64,000 nt of DNA from Selaginella moellendorffii (GCF_000143415.4 NW_003314371.1:207031-271030), one strand, 5' to 3'. Counted from the stretch's first letter, positions 12,746 to 27,833 are shown. The notes: generated from the letters alone by a model not told the origin. Numbers and translations: made by a program.

Positions 12746-13326
12746 CTCAATTCTGGGCCTTACTATGTGTTGAGAAAGATAAACGTGTCACATGCATGAA
12801 AGTCAGTTCCAAAAAATACAGTGGTGCCAAGCATAACAGGATATAAGACTTGGCAGGACAACATGATCATCCAAACATTTTGGTTGTGTGCAGATGACAT
12901 TCAACATTGTTGGGACCAATTGGGCGATCTTAAAGGGTTCAGTTGTGCTCCATTACAATGGCTAGTTGCTGAAAGTATATTGATAACTTTGGCAGAGCCA
13001 CACCAGCTCTAGAAGAAACTCCACTGGAGGATCCAATCCCATCAAAACCTATTCAGGTGCACCAAGAAATAATGGACAAAGAAATCTTAACACCAACTCC
13101 AACATCAACTGCTTCAGGTAAATGATCTTTGAAAAAAATTAATATCTCTTTAACATTTGCCTCTCCTGCTAGCGGGGTGGTCGGTGGAGCTAGGCTTCAA
13201 CCTTTGGGACCTTCATTTCTTGAGCTTGGGCTGAAACACTCCGTGAATGTGGAAAAACTTACAGCTCGGGCATGCCGTCCACATTGGTGGTTTTGTTTTT
13301 GGGAGACCCCTCGAATATACGAGAAT
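12746..13326 (+). repeat. Continuation of the element before hairpin copy 3
   Basis: The segment at 13195-13340 (GACCTTCATTTCTTGAGCTT, CTCCGTGAATGTGGAAAAAC) is matched in reverse complement at about 21535-21675. It therefore belongs to the same element as the hairpin repeat that follows. Between 12746 and 13195 nothing was recognised. Confidence 0.45.
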
Positions 13327-13905
13327 ATTAGGTATATCCGTTAAATTGTGATCACCGTCCGTCTACATCATCCCAGCCGTCGAAGCTAGGTCCAAAGTTA
13401 GCTCGAGGGTCTATTTTTAGTATTTAGCTCTTACAAAAGCGCAGTGTATCGCCTAGGGTTTTCTCCAGGGAGTAGGTTTTCATTTGGGGGTTCGATCGGC
13501 CCTATCTTTTGCTCACTTGCGATGAATGGGTGTTGAGGGTCACTGTCTCTTCCTTGAGATCCACAAGGAGATGTCACAATACGTCACAGTACTGTGGTCC
13601 AGAGAAGCACATCGCACTGGAGGTGATTTCCATCACCTGTGGCTCCATGTACTTCTCTGTTCCACAGTACTGGAAACGAAAAGGTACGTATTGCTTTTTC
13701 TTTTTCTTTTTTTTTTCCAGGTATTGGAGGGAGTGGCAGCCAAGATTTGGATGATGCGTTAAGAAACTTCTCATCCGTGAAGATGAGCTATCCAAGTTGT
13801 CCAGGTTTTTGTTTTGTGTCACATTTGGATTTGGATTCCCAAATTCCAGCTCCGGCTGGATCGAGCGCTTGCCCAGGCTCAAATCTATGAAGATCTAGCG
13901 AACGG
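13327..13905 (+). repeat. Hairpin-bearing repeat, copy 3
   Basis: Full-length copy starting TTAGGTATATCCGTTAAATT and containing the conserved GTCGAAGCTAGGTCCAAAGT block. Its hairpin at 13587-13672 has arms starting CAGTACTGTGGTCCAGAGAA and ending CTTCTCTGTTCCACAGTACTG. The copy ends at CTATGAAGATCTAGC. The hairpin arms are almost the same as in copy 1, whereas sequence outside differs more. Confidence 0.65.
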
Positions 13906-14900
13906 GTATCATACCAGGCTTGGATCGCTGGATCAAATTTCGGGAGCCCTTGGGCAAGCAGGCATTCTGGTTTTAATTTATTTAATATAAATACAATTGC
14001 ATTGCCTTTGAAGATGACCTAAACTTGAAAGCAAACGGGCATTTAAATTTGCTCCACATTTTTATGGAAATGAATTGTACTTAGTGATAGCGAGATGATT
14101 GCCTCCCACCGTCACCACTGCCACCATCCTCACCACCACCACCACAGGAGACGGGGACAGGGACAAAGAATGGCAAAGAATAGCACAATCATATAACTTG
14201 AATTGGGATCGACTCTTCTTCATGTTGATCATCGGTAGCTGCTGCTGCTGCTGCTGCTTGGATTTCACGAGACATCACCAGCATCATAGCTGGATTGGGA
14301 TTATCAAGTCATCATCAGCATCATAACTGGATTGGGATCATCAACTCTTCATCGCCAACATAGTAGGAACGTTTTATGATATTAAAAGAGCTCAATCGCC
14401 AACATAGTAGGAAATAATAATCTCAGTATAGGAATGCTCACTAAAACGGCGTTGGGTGAGATCCGCCTCTTGCATCTCCGCTCGGATGGTTGTGCCAATG
14501 GAGGCTGTGTCTCACTTGGTTAATTCCATACAAAGTAGCATCCCCTTCCATAGACAGTTTACGGCCAGTTTAGCTCGTTGCCCTCCAAAACTTACGGAGC
14601 CAATCTTTAAACTGTGCAAGTCAAAAGAGTGAAAAGATTTCAGGAGAAAAGAGAACTTTCTTTCGAGCGTTACACAGGAATTGTGAGTTCACCTCTTTTT
14701 TCTCCGGATCTTGAGCCGTCAATCTCCATGGCCGTTGCACGCATGCATACTTCAAGAATCCACGAAAAAGGCTATGAACAGCTCGTAACAAAAGGTGGCG
14801 GGGCTACATGTGAGCGTCGGCTTGCTTGCTGGGCAGTGGTAATACCAAGACGCGAAACGCGGCAGGAGATCGGCTCCTGTGCTTGCTGGTGGGGTGGCGT
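13906..14900. other. Intergenic region with simple and short tandem repeats
   Basis: This includes a (CTG)n tract near 14238-14257 and a duplicated segment of about 34 bp around 14270-14345 (CATCATAGCTGGATTGGGAT and its near copy). A duplicated ATCGCCAACATAGTAGGAA lies at about 14350 and 14395. The right end is the promoter of the STIG1-like gene. No gene was recognised. Confidence 0.45.
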
Positions 14901-14907
14901 TTATAAG
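14899..14907 (+). promoter_or_regulatory. TATA-like box of the STIG1-like gene
   Basis: GTTTATAAG lies about 85 bp upstream of the ATG at 14989, a normal position for a TATA box with a short 5' UTR. Assigned by position and sequence only. Confidence 0.5.
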
Positions 14908-14988
14908 AGTTGGCAAGCAAAAACAAAGTCATAGATCTCTCGATCTCGCAAAAGAAGGTTGGCCGGATCCATACATCATCAATTTATC

Positions 14989-15450
14989 ATGTCGTCGACG
15001 AGTCCCAGTTATCTGATGATCCTGCTGCTTCTCACCGCTACTCTTGTCTGTGGTGATGAGTTCTCAGATCCGCCACCTTCTTCTTCTTTGCATTCTCCTC
15101 GAAACAGTAGAAAGCTTTCGCCATTGTTGCTAGGCTTGATGAGAGGCCGAGGAGCAGTGGGATCGAGTGTGGAGTGCTCCCAGGGTGAATCGGGTGGAAC
15201 CTTTTGCCGTGCTCAGGCATTGTTCGCGGCAAGCGGATCGAGTGCGTCGTGTTGCAATCGGCGGTGTGTGGACGTTGGCGTGGATCTGTTCCACTGCGGC
15301 ATTTGCAACCGGCGGTGCCAAGACGGGGAGTCGTGCTGCAGGGGATTTTGCGTAGATCTCAACACCAACAGGAAGAACTGTGGCGAGTGCGGTTTCAAGT
15401 GTCCCAGAGACGTGCAGTGCCAGTTTGGGATCTGTGGCTATGCTGGATGA
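14989..15450 (+). CDS. STIG1-like secreted cysteine-rich protein
   Basis: Single-exon gene of 153 residues. An N-terminal signal peptide (hydrophobic SYLMILLLLTATLVCG, about residues 7-22) predicts secretion to the apoplast. The mature C-terminal part is Cys-rich, with CCNRRCVDV, HCGICNRRC, CCRGFCVDLNT, NCGECGFKCP and a final CQFGICGYA, which match the STIG1 (stigma-specific protein 1) family. In flowering plants, members act in stigma exudate and as peptide ligands of pollen receptor kinases; some are stress-induced vegetative proteins. The ATG at 14989 gives an uninterrupted signal peptide and follows a TATA-like box. Its role in a plant without flowers is unknown. Confidence 0.85.
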   Translation: MSSTSPSYLMILLLLTATLVCGDEFSDPPPSSSLHSPRNSRKLSPLLLGLMRGRGAVGSSVECSQGESGGTFCRAQALFAASGSSASCCNRRCVDVGVDLFHCGICNRRCQDGESCCRGFCVDLNTNRKNCGECGFKCPRDVQCQFGICGYAG

Positions 15451-15654
15451 TCAAGGAAGAACATCTCTACTCGTTTTGCATCATTCTTTAGTTCTTGATT
15501 ATGAGATCCTTCATCGATTTTATTCATTTTCTTCATTGTCTGAGTTTGTTACCATGAGAAGAGGAAAATTCATGTATTTGCTTGATTCATTCATTCATTT
15601 ATCCAAGAGCCAAGTGTTTATCTTCCGGGTCTTGAGAGTTAATAGTTTGTGTCG

Positions 15655-17277
15655 TCAATCTAGCCTCAGAACAAGACCACCACCACCTTCCGCCTTGCCT
15701 CCTCCTCCTCCTCCCTCTTGCGATCCGCCTTGCGAGCTCTTCCGGCTTCCAGACGGCTGCTGCGACGCCGAGTTTCCACCGCCGCCCCCCTGCTGAGGCT
15801 GCTGAGCCCGAGGAGGCGGCGATTTCGGGCGGAGGGCCTCTATCTCGTTCGTGGTCCCCAAGAGATGCGGAGCTTCTGGCTGAGGATTGCCTCGTCCTCC
15901 CTGCCAGACATTGCCTTCCGAGTCTGCAAAGTATCTTGTATACGTCTGAAACATCGCAAACAAACAAACTTTGTCGTAGAAAAAGAGCAAGCTTTCCAAA
16001 AAGAAAAAGAGCTTCCAGACTTACCTGGCTGCTGAAGTTGGAGGACGTGAGACTCTTCCCGATGGTTACCCAGCCAGCACGGATGTTATGGTCTTCGCCG
16101 AATAGCTCCAGCCGCCGCCGGCCCAGCGCAAAATGCTCTATGATGTGGTAGAGCTCTTCTGGTTTAGCGACGGATCCTACAGACAAGCAGCCATTAGCTT
16201 GAGAGAGTTTTGAAGTTGAGAGACAACTCACCGAACGGAGGCTCCTCCGAGATAATCACGTCGGTGTCAACGTTGGCATGAATGATATGTCCATCACTGC
16301 TTCTTCTCACGGTTCCTTTTATACCCATCAAGCAGTGTTCCTGACAAACCGAAGCGTGGGTTAGGCCACTACTAGCAAGCTCCGAGTGTCACGTACCTTT
16401 GAGTGCTGGAACAAGGTGTTGGAATCGTGTCTTAGTGGCGGAGATGGATTTTGTTTGTTCGTCTTCACCCAGCAGATATCTTCACACCTTCTGAATCCCC
16501 ACTATGGAATCCGTTAACGAGAAGAAAAAACGTATTTTGTTTCACGTACCTTCTTCAAGCACTGCCGACCTTGATCGAGCCCTTCCGCATCTCCCACCCA
16601 TAGAAAAATAAACGAGGGTGTATCAGCGATAGCCTGCGATCCACTGCCGTGAAAATCAAGCTCAAGAAGAACAAAGACAGAGAATGAGAAAGAAGAAAGA
16701 GCTCGTACCTCGATTCGAAGGTTGAGAATCTCCTCAAACGTCCACCACTCGAGGGAATCCTCCACGCCGGGAGCTCGTCTCACATACTCCTCCCAGGGAG
16801 GATCCACCAGGATGACATCAAACTTGGTGCCGAAAAGCTCTGGACCCAAAGCCTGCGTCTTCAAGTCACACTGCAAGTACATTGGCGGCGTTGCGCGCTC
16901 GGCGATGAGCGAATCCTTCCTCGTGACGAGCTCCTTGAGCTTGGGATACTCCTCGAACCGGTCAGCCAGATCCACGTCCCGGATGAAATTGTGAGGACGC
17001 AATCCAGTGTCGACAAAGTGCTGCGAGTAATCGTTCTGCTCGCCCCGCGACGGAGCTCGACCCAGGCCTCCTCTCCCTGGAACAATCCCCGCCGGGAACA
17101 TCCCAGCGCCACAGCCCCAGCCCATGGACGCCGCGAAATGCGAGGAATACGCGGCCCCTGGCGGGGGAAGCACACCTGATCGATCGAGCCAGAAAATCTC
17201 ATGGAATCAGAGGGAATCAAGCGATTGCTACCTGTTCCTCGCCCCCTGCTCGTGGATCCCGCGCGCTGTGGCTGCAT
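15655..17277 (-). CDS. METTL14-type subunit of the mRNA m6A methyltransferase
   Basis: Homologue of METTL14 (plant MTB), the partner of METTL3/MTA in the nuclear writer complex that makes N6-methyladenosine in mRNA. Seven exons on the minus strand: 17277-17232, 17175-16709, 16633-16550, 16501-16397, 16340-16232, 16176-16025 and 15945-15655 (417 residues). Seen in order: a short Gly/Pro-rich N-terminus, [20 protein letters not shown], a DPPW tetrad at about residues 140-143 within [14 protein letters not shown], then [44 protein letters not shown] and [19 protein letters not shown]. The C-terminal tail is Gln/Gly-rich. The large N-terminal extension of Arabidopsis MTB is absent; length is close to animal METTL14. 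It lies head-to-head with the CIPK gene, with 416 bp between start codons. Confidence 0.92.
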
Positions 17278-19776
<2,499 letters not shown>

Positions 19777-20949
19777 AACTCCATTGCTTCCAAGGACGCG
19801 AGGAACGGTCACGATTTCCCATCAAGAACGAGCATTGCTATATTCAACGAGGAAGAAAAACACGGTATACAAAAACCGATCACTCACCTGGAAGATCGAG
19901 AGCTGGCGGTACGCCATCTCTTCCCCGATTTGACATTGTTTCGATTCATACAAGACCGGGACGCATAAATTTAAGTGTAAATTTTAAATGTGTGAATATT
20001 TAACCTAAATTATAATAATTTAAAACTTATAGCCCTAAATTATACTAATTTTTAAATTACAAAATCATTAATGCAATTGTAGGTATGTTATTTCCCATTC
20101 ACATCATTGGTAGAATGATTGTTCGAAAATCTCCAGCAGCAGGGAAGGGCACCTGGGGTGCAGATCAAGCTGCAGTTCGTTTTGAAGCTGCGAGGCGAAG
20201 GAACTCCATGGCATCGTGAGATACTACCATATTCATCGTGTAGATGGAACATGAGTTTGGCAACAACACCCCAAACTGCATCATAGGGGACGAATACACT
20301 TGCGAAGTCGTCAAGAAGCTGGACTTCGTTGCAAAATTAGACCACAGACAGCGCTACCCAGGCACGATCACGAAATGGCCAACCACACCACCACCCGTCT
20401 ACTGGCTCAAATGCGACGATACAGAACACGGGATGGGCACGCCAACCCACATGGGAGGCTATACAACATCGCAAACTATGTCAGACGAAGGAATCAGGAA
20501 ATGGTGGAACCAGCTGCGCAGAACTCCAAAAGATGGTGACCAACTCCACTGACAATTCCAGAAGGTGGCATGATCCACACCAAGCGTCCAAGAAGAAGAG
20601 TGCCTGTCCTCATTGACGAAGTAGAGACGAACTCAGGAATTTGCCATGCGACATCCCACTGACCTATGAGAAACAAATTCAATACCGCCGGTGGCTCCAG
20701 ATGTGTACGGCTACTCCTCCAGATGCTGAACACGCAATGAGAAGATTTTTTGAGGATGCATTCGTCACCTTTTGTTCTTAACGTGTGCATGCGTGCAACG
20801 GCCGGCTCAAGATCCAAAGGAAAAAGAGGTGAACACACAATCTACATCGAAAGCAAACTTTCCTCCTCAAATCTTTTATGACTCTTGATTATGACTCTTG
20901 ACTTAGAGAGACCTGATGTTTAAATTTGAAGTCTAGCGTTTAAATTTTT
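19777..20949. other. CIPK 3' region and element-like DNA with a short open frame
   Basis: About 19960-20100 is AT-rich. About 20244-20552 is a 102-codon open plus-strand frame (containing CIIGDEYTCEVVKKLDFVA) that matches no family I recognise. It lies next to the inverted repeat copy, so it is most likely part of a mobile element and not a host gene. The block CATTGTTTCGATTCATACAA (19937-19956) is repeated in reverse complement at about 27999-28023. Confidence 0.4.
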
Positions 20950-21535
20950 TGTTGAAATGAATTGTGGCTTGGATCAAAATTTTGCGAGCCCTTGGGCAAG
21001 CAGATGGCCTGTGCTAGATCTTGGGCAAGCGCTCGATCAAGAATTTGGGAATCCTACAAGAAAGTTTTCAGCCATTCCCAGAACAAGAACAACCTTAGAA
21101 GACATCTCCACGGATGAGAAGTTTCTTACCATGCCAGTTCCTGCAATACCTGGACAAAATGAAAAAGCAATACGTACTTATTTCGTTTCCAGTACTGTGG
21201 AACAGCGAAGTACATGGAGCCGCAGGTGATGGAAGAAATCACCTCCAGTGCGATGTGCTTCTCTGTACCACAGTACTGTGATGCCAAAGTCTTCCTTGTG
21301 CATCTCAAGGAAGAGACTCAAATGGATCCTCGCCCATCGTCGCCCACCTCGCCAGATAGGGCGGATCGAAGCCCAATTCTCTCTGGAGAAAACCCTAGAC
21401 AATGCACTGTTGCTTTAGTAAGAGCTAAATACTAAAAATAGACCCTCGGGCTAAGTTTGGACCTAGCTTCGACGGCTGGGATGATGTAGACGGACGGTGG
21501 AGATGCGATCACAATTTAGTGGATATATGCTCAAA
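20950..21535 (-). repeat. Hairpin-bearing repeat, copy 4 (inverted)
   Basis: Reverse-complement copy of the 13327-13905 repeat. It holds CACAATTTAGTGGATATATG at its right end, the CTAGCTTCGACGGCTGGGAT block near 21460, and the hairpin at 21190-21278 (arms starting CAGTACTGTGGAACAGCGAA and ending TTCTCTGTACCACAGTACTG). It is joined to an inverted copy of the larger element on its right, mirroring the order of the plus-strand copy. Confidence 0.65.
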
Positions 21536-23895
21536 TATTCTAGTATATTCGAGGAGTTAAAAACAAAACCTGGACGAAAATGTCGGCAGGCAAAGGCACG
21601 CTCAAGCTGTAAGTTTTTCCACATTCACGGAGTGTCCGCTATGGTGTTTCAGCAAGAAATGAAGGTCCCACCCCTCGCAGCAGTCTTCCTCAACATGCCC
21701 AAAGCACCGCACCCACAGCTGCAACAATCCACCAATGACCAATCCCTCGCCAAGCGCACTTCAAGCGGGAGAGATCAGCGTCAAACAGAGACGAGGAGTC
21801 ACGGCAACCATCACGCGGGGATCGTCACTCAACCGATAACTCCTCCAGCGATCGTCGTCACCGTGTCATTCAACTGGGATCTCAACCAAGGAACACGTCC
21901 TCAAGGAAAAAAACGCCATTGCCGGCAGCAACGGTCACACGAGAAACTACTATTCAAACATGGCAATGGCTGATGCATAGCACAACACCGCCACGACACT
22001 GGCCAACACCAACATTAAGCCCAAGATCCCCACTGTTGGATCCCAAGACCCAGTGCTGACCCTAAAACTACGGGCGAGGAGAGGATTTCGGACCAGAGAC
22101 GACCACTCAAGCATCACAATGTCAACCGCCAGCGCGCCCGTCAACATGGCCATTACGCCGTAACAGAATGGACTCCACGGCGCAGCACCCCCGCCCAGCG
22201 ACATGGCTAGAGGACAACCTAAGGGGAGAACAGCCGCATGCGCTCGGAGACCAGGAGCCCCAGAACGTCGAGGGATCACTGAACACTAAGACCCGATCTA
22301 CCACCAACCAAGGACTATTGCAGAATGAGAGGAGCCCCTCCCATACAGAAATCACTTCCTGCGTGGTTACAACTTTACCAAGGGACCACATAAGAGCTCC
22401 ATGTACTTTCAACTGCTGAAGTAACGGGTCTGGATATTGGAGACCTGATGGAGTGTGTGAATTGACCACCCACGCTTCAACGGAGAGGAAGTGAACCTGG
22501 TTTGGCCGTTACATGTACGAGAGATCGCGAAGTTCTGAATTCACAGCACGGCGAATTCCTGGTTACAACCGGCTATCTGGGGCGAGGGCATGTTTCACTA
22601 TCGCCAGCATCACCTGGCTGATTTCCCTCTCTGGGCCGGTCTCTGCGAACCCGGTGGACTCCAGGCCGAGAGAGAGACCACGAAGGAGGCCCTCCGGACA
22701 CTGGGACGCATCATCTTCACCAACGTGAAATCAGTGGTCACCGTGGAGGTTCCAGTCGACAAAAAGAACTCAGCAAGGATCACCATGGGACAACACATGC
22801 ACGCGCCCCAGTACGTCAACATTCCAGAGCGCCTGAACGTCACCAAGGATTTCGGCGCTTCTGGAACATAGGCAGCAAAGAGAGCACGCCACCACCCGGC
22901 ACAGAAAACACCTCCATACAACAACAGAAACAAACAGACGACAGAAACGTCCACGGACAGGAATGAGCCTCAAGACTAGCTTTCCAAATACCTGGCAGCT
23001 CGAGGGAACGGCACCACAAGCGAGTCAGTGCGAGAACAGCTATGAATGAGGACTAGAAGATTTTGGAGGATGCCGTCAAGCTCCACACTGACGCTGCCGA
23101 TGAAGCTGGGCAAAAACGAGCAACAAACAAGGCACCGCGTCTGATCCTAGACAATCAACAAGTTACACCCGCAGTCGTGAAACAGCCGCCACCGAAAGAC
23201 AACAGCAAAGGGCAAAAGGACAACCAGAAACGCAAGGAAATGTCCAAAAAGGTGATCAAGCCAATCTTCCCAACCCTGACCAACTTAGATCCGTGATCAG
23301 CACAGCCGTGGCGATGAATGATGCATCTTACATCAGGCCAGCAACAAGAAGCGGAGGCGGGCAACACACCAGTGTCCATGGCACACCACACATACACTCA
23401 ACCCCAAGCAGGGTCCATCATGACGAAGTAACGCTCCAACACACTCAGCAATGATTGATCATGCTCCAAGCCCAAGTGCGAGCCCAGAAAAATTGCCACG
23501 CAACAGCACTGGCTGCAGGGAACCAGATCAAGAGCACTACAAGATTTAAAATCCACCATAATCTTTACAACAAGCTCAAAGATCTTTACGTACTCTACTT
23601 TTGTAGCTGATTTTGGACTGCCCTAACGCCACAACAACAAAATGCGAAGGAAACAGACAGCACAAGCCGGCACATTGCAGTGACGGTGACAGTGATGGTG
23701 GAGGCAGTAAAGGTGATGACATCGGCAGCTTCTCACACGACTGTGGACTGGGTTTAGCGGAATATGGTCATCGCACTAGCTGAAACATGCAGAGCCGATC
23801 CCTGAACCTCCCAAGCTTCAACACACACAGCACATCCATGGGATGAGAAAATGAAGACATAGTCATCTACATGATCTGGGGCTGTAGTCATTAAA
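21536..23895 (-). repeat. Inverted copy of the unclassified element
   Basis: Reverse-complement match to parts of 9590-11210, 11805-12745 and 13195-13340, in the expected order. It therefore approximates the most continuous copy in the window. Plus-strand frames, such as 22590-22871 (RIIFTNVKSVVTVEVPVDKK, YVNIPERLNVTKDF) and 23063-23296 (KEMSKKVIKPIFPTL), are the least broken version of the ancestral open frame. No zinc knuckle, reverse transcriptase, transposase or Rep/helicase motif was recognised. Confidence 0.55.
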
Positions 23896-26800
23896 TAAGA
23901 CGAAGAGAAGCACTAATTGGCCTGATGGATAATATAAAGAATTGTTATCACTATTGAGAATTTTTTATATTAAAATATTTTTATATCCTAAATGAATGGT
24001 CTAGATTAAAACTAATTCAACAGTTGTAAAAAACCCACTACAGTCATACACTTAGACCTCAAAATATCCCCTCCTATTAAAAGGATGAAAGGTAATCAAA
24101 GTTTTTTAATGGATAGGCTGAGATCAAGAAGAACATCAAGAAGAGGCATTAATGGATTTGTAAGTGGTGTTAATTATTTTTAATCCCTTTATATGAAGTG
24201 TTTCAATTGTTCCACATGCATAATTTCTAGAGGATTGGCTTATTGAACATCATACTAAATTTCATAAATTTGTAATCTAATTTGCTACAATATTTAATAT
24301 AATTCCTTCCAATGAGCAAGGAGCCTTTTAAACAAATTACGTACCATAAAATTGGGAAAATATATTAACACTAAATCATTTATTTTATACTTTATAGGTG
24401 AGCGATGATAGAAGTTATAGCACCATTGTTGTCCCACTTGTATAGGGTTTAAATGTTTAATAAACTCTACTTAGACAAGTGAAAGAATACTTTCTAAATA
24501 CTAATACTAAGATGTAACATCAATAACTCATGATAATAGTCAAGGTAAACTCAACTTTATTAACAATATTAAATTATGACTATATAGGAGTTTATATGGC
24601 GCAGCACCAACAAAACTTTACATTGCATATACATATTAAAAAGATGGCAAACAACTATTTCAATCTGAATATTAAAAGTTCATATACTTCACAATTATTC
24701 TTTTGAAGCTTCGAACAAGCCCTTCCATCAAACCATCTGACTGTGGATAATGAACTTAATTTGGTTGTATTACTATGTAGGCAAAGCTTTAGATATATGA
24801 TTTCGAAATTGTTTATCGCATAGGGAGTTTTATGGTTGATAAACAGAATTACCCACATATAAGACAATATCATATTGCATCTTTGACCAATTAAAATACT
24901 TATATAACTTCTCAATCACAATTTGATGTTTTATATGCCCTCATAGAATAAGAGAGTCATGATAAGCATGGAAAAAGTGTAGAATAAATATCAAAGGCAT
25001 TTTCAGTCATAAATAATCATTAAAATCAATTTTAATAAAATAAACAAAGTTGTTCTCAAATTGATCTTGAGTATATAAATGCTAAAACAATAGCAAGTGA
25101 TGCAAGATTCTCAAACCCTTTATGAAGCCTTTGGATCCATGACTAAACCTTTTAAACTTCACGAACTTTGTTAATAGAAGGTAAATCTTGTTTTGCACCT
25201 TGTGGACATTAAACATAAAATATAACAACATTTGATGACATAGAATTTTTGTTTAAAAAACCATAAATGCTAAAACAACAAGATTATAAAAAGCATCAAA
25301 GAAAGGAAAGGAGCTTGAAAAAGAGTAATAACCTAAATTGCTACTAAACATTTATTCTATGTTATAAAGTAGTTCACCTCCATTATTTATAATGTATGGT
25401 TGATATATGCAATGAGATGACATTAACTATACACAATTGTACTCTTTTGCATTAAGATACCCTTAAGATTAATATTTGAAACATCCACACACAAAATGAC
25501 AAATTTAATGCAATCAAGATATACCAAAATTGAAGGATTTGTTAATAGCTCTTTAAGATCTATAAATGCCTGTTTATAATCCTTAGACTAAATGAAAGAG
25601 ATTTTGAAAAACTTTATATATATTTGTATGGTTCTTGGATATTATTAGAAGGTGATCATGATATGGTTACTTCGTTATTGAAGCGAAATAACTTGGCTGA
25701 TTATACATTTCCTTGATGTTTGCTCATAAAATCTTAATATTTTTTGGAGACCATGACAAAAAAAAACTTTGATTGGATGAGCATTGGAATAAGATGATGT
25801 ATTGCAATCTTAACCCCAAATGATAAGTCAAATTTTGAGAGATCCTTCATAAGTTGGTCAAGTACTACAACACAAAGACTATTAAATAGCTCTAAAGAGT
25901 AAAATGGAAATATAAAAGGAAGTAATGAGGAACAAAAGTGATGGAAGCAAAGGTAAAAATAAAAGGACGAAAGAGAATAAAAGTGAGAGGAATAAAAGAA
26001 ATATGAAAAAGTATAAAACAAATGGGAAAAGCCTCAAAATCACATTTGGCATAATTATGCCATAAAAAATTTATACTAAAGATGAGGTCAAAAGCTTAAC
26101 TCATCATCACTTGCAATAATTGAAGCTAAAACTTGAGATTGCCCACATACACAACTAGATTTGCTTTATCCTGTGCATAAGCGTATGTAATGAAAACTGG
26201 CTCTATTGCATGACACAAATATAGATGCTAATGTATGGCGACAGACTGAGTAATAAAAGATAAACTTGAACTTATATGAACCAACATAGAGAGAGATTTT
26301 TTGTTATAAAAACAAACTTAGAAAATAAATACTAGATGAATTGGTGCAAAGTGAACTACTCAATTATACTCCTGAAAGAATAATGGAGGGGCCACTAACT
26401 TATTTGTAGAAGGACCCTCAATTACTCGCATGACTCCTCGTTTTTCAAAAGAATTTTAGTATTCAAACCTTCCATCATAGTAGCACTAACAAAATGTTGT
26501 TAATGTTAATGCTTCCACGAGGATGCCAATCCAAAAAATACCGATAACATTGATATGTGTGGCCAACTTTATTACATGCCCAATAGTAAACACTATGGCC
26601 ATGACCATGTCCTCGCCCTTATCTTTGAACATGAGCAATAGCAGCATCAACTTTCATTGGAATAAAACTATTTCCCACAAAAAGTGGAAGTAAAGGATAT
26701 ATAGCAAGAAGTGGAAAAAGTGATATCTTATAACATTGCACCAGTTAAAAAAAATCATTTAGAATGGTTAGAGTAAGTGTATGTACAAATCTCACAAGAT

Positions 26801-27833
26801 TTTGATAAAGCACTAACCACAACATTCCTAACTTGATTCATTCTGACATATTTGGCTTCATATAAAGTAAAAGGTTTCGAAAGTAAACACCAAATTACAT
26901 CATTGACTCAAATAACTTTTAATGAAAACAATGCAATTGTTAGAAAGTATCATCACAATCATCAGTATTTTTAAATATGCACTTGAAGACATTTAGAAGA
27001 ATACTCAAATTCGCACAAATGGCTACGTTAACACCATTTTACCACTACAATGCCACCCTTTGGAGACATAAGAAACTCACGTAAACATTGAATATTATCC
27101 CAAGAATGATAAGTAATAATCACCATAAAATGGTTGAACTAATAGTTCACATTATTCCTATGGAAGAACTTTGATTGGATGTAAGGATTAGCAGTAAGAG
27201 CAAAAGGAATTGTACCACGTGCTATGAATACCATTATTAATTGAGTTTGATTGTTTAATTCTAACCATATAGCATTTAACAATTGCACTACTTACTACTT
27301 TAGAGTCAAAGGAAGAAAAGGTTACTAAAGATGAATAAAAAGGAAAAAGACCAAAAGAGAAGAAATTGAAAAAGTTACAAGTAAGATTTGGATAATACAA
27401 AAACTAAATCTTAACCAAAATCCCAAATCTAAATGAGTCACTCCTCAAAGATAATCAAAATTGCCCCTCACCTCCACTAATGTGACTACATAGAATATAA
27501 AAAGGGAATACAAAAGTATATATATTAATTAACCCAAAAATTTTAGGTTATATATAAGAGCAAGTGGTTTGAATTCAAATTAATCTCACTAGTATCAAAA
27601 ACTCATCACGCTAATATTAGTATATGCCACTAATATTAGTATATGCCATACATTTAGACCTCACAACACCATTAATTTTACATATAAATTCTATTTCAAA
27701 TTATGCCACTATATATTTTATTAATAAACTATTTAGTTTTAAGATTGTAAAAATATTTTAAATAGAAATGGAAATTATTACATGAAATTTTCCCAAGTTT
27801 GTTTAGTGTCTAGAACCTTCATTTTTCATTGTT
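23896..27833 (-). mobile_element. Decayed AT-rich Ty3/gypsy-type retrotransposon
   Basis: Strongly AT-rich DNA without intact genes. Minus-strand translation with frameshifts and stops still shows, in gag-pol order, three pieces. These are a Gly/His/Arg-rich stretch followed by a zinc-knuckle-like WACNKVGHTYQC (26530-26640), an RNase H-like block DYKQAFIDLKELLTNPSIL followed by VDVSNINLKGILMQ (25435-25595), and an integrase core-end motif HYPQSDGLMEGLVRSFKR (24697-24755). Short direct matches at 24044-24061 and 27646-27662 (TCATACACTTAGACCTCA and a near copy) may be remnants of terminal repeats. The C-to-T-biased decay suggests long methylation; that is inference. Confidence 0.6.

Noticed and set aside
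14959-14988. Upstream extension of the STIG1-like protein
   Set aside because: It would need a TTG start; the ATG at 14989 gives a proper signal peptide.
23896-27833. Intact retrotransposon
   Set aside because: Every coding block is broken by stops and frameshifts, and clear LTRs could not be delimited.
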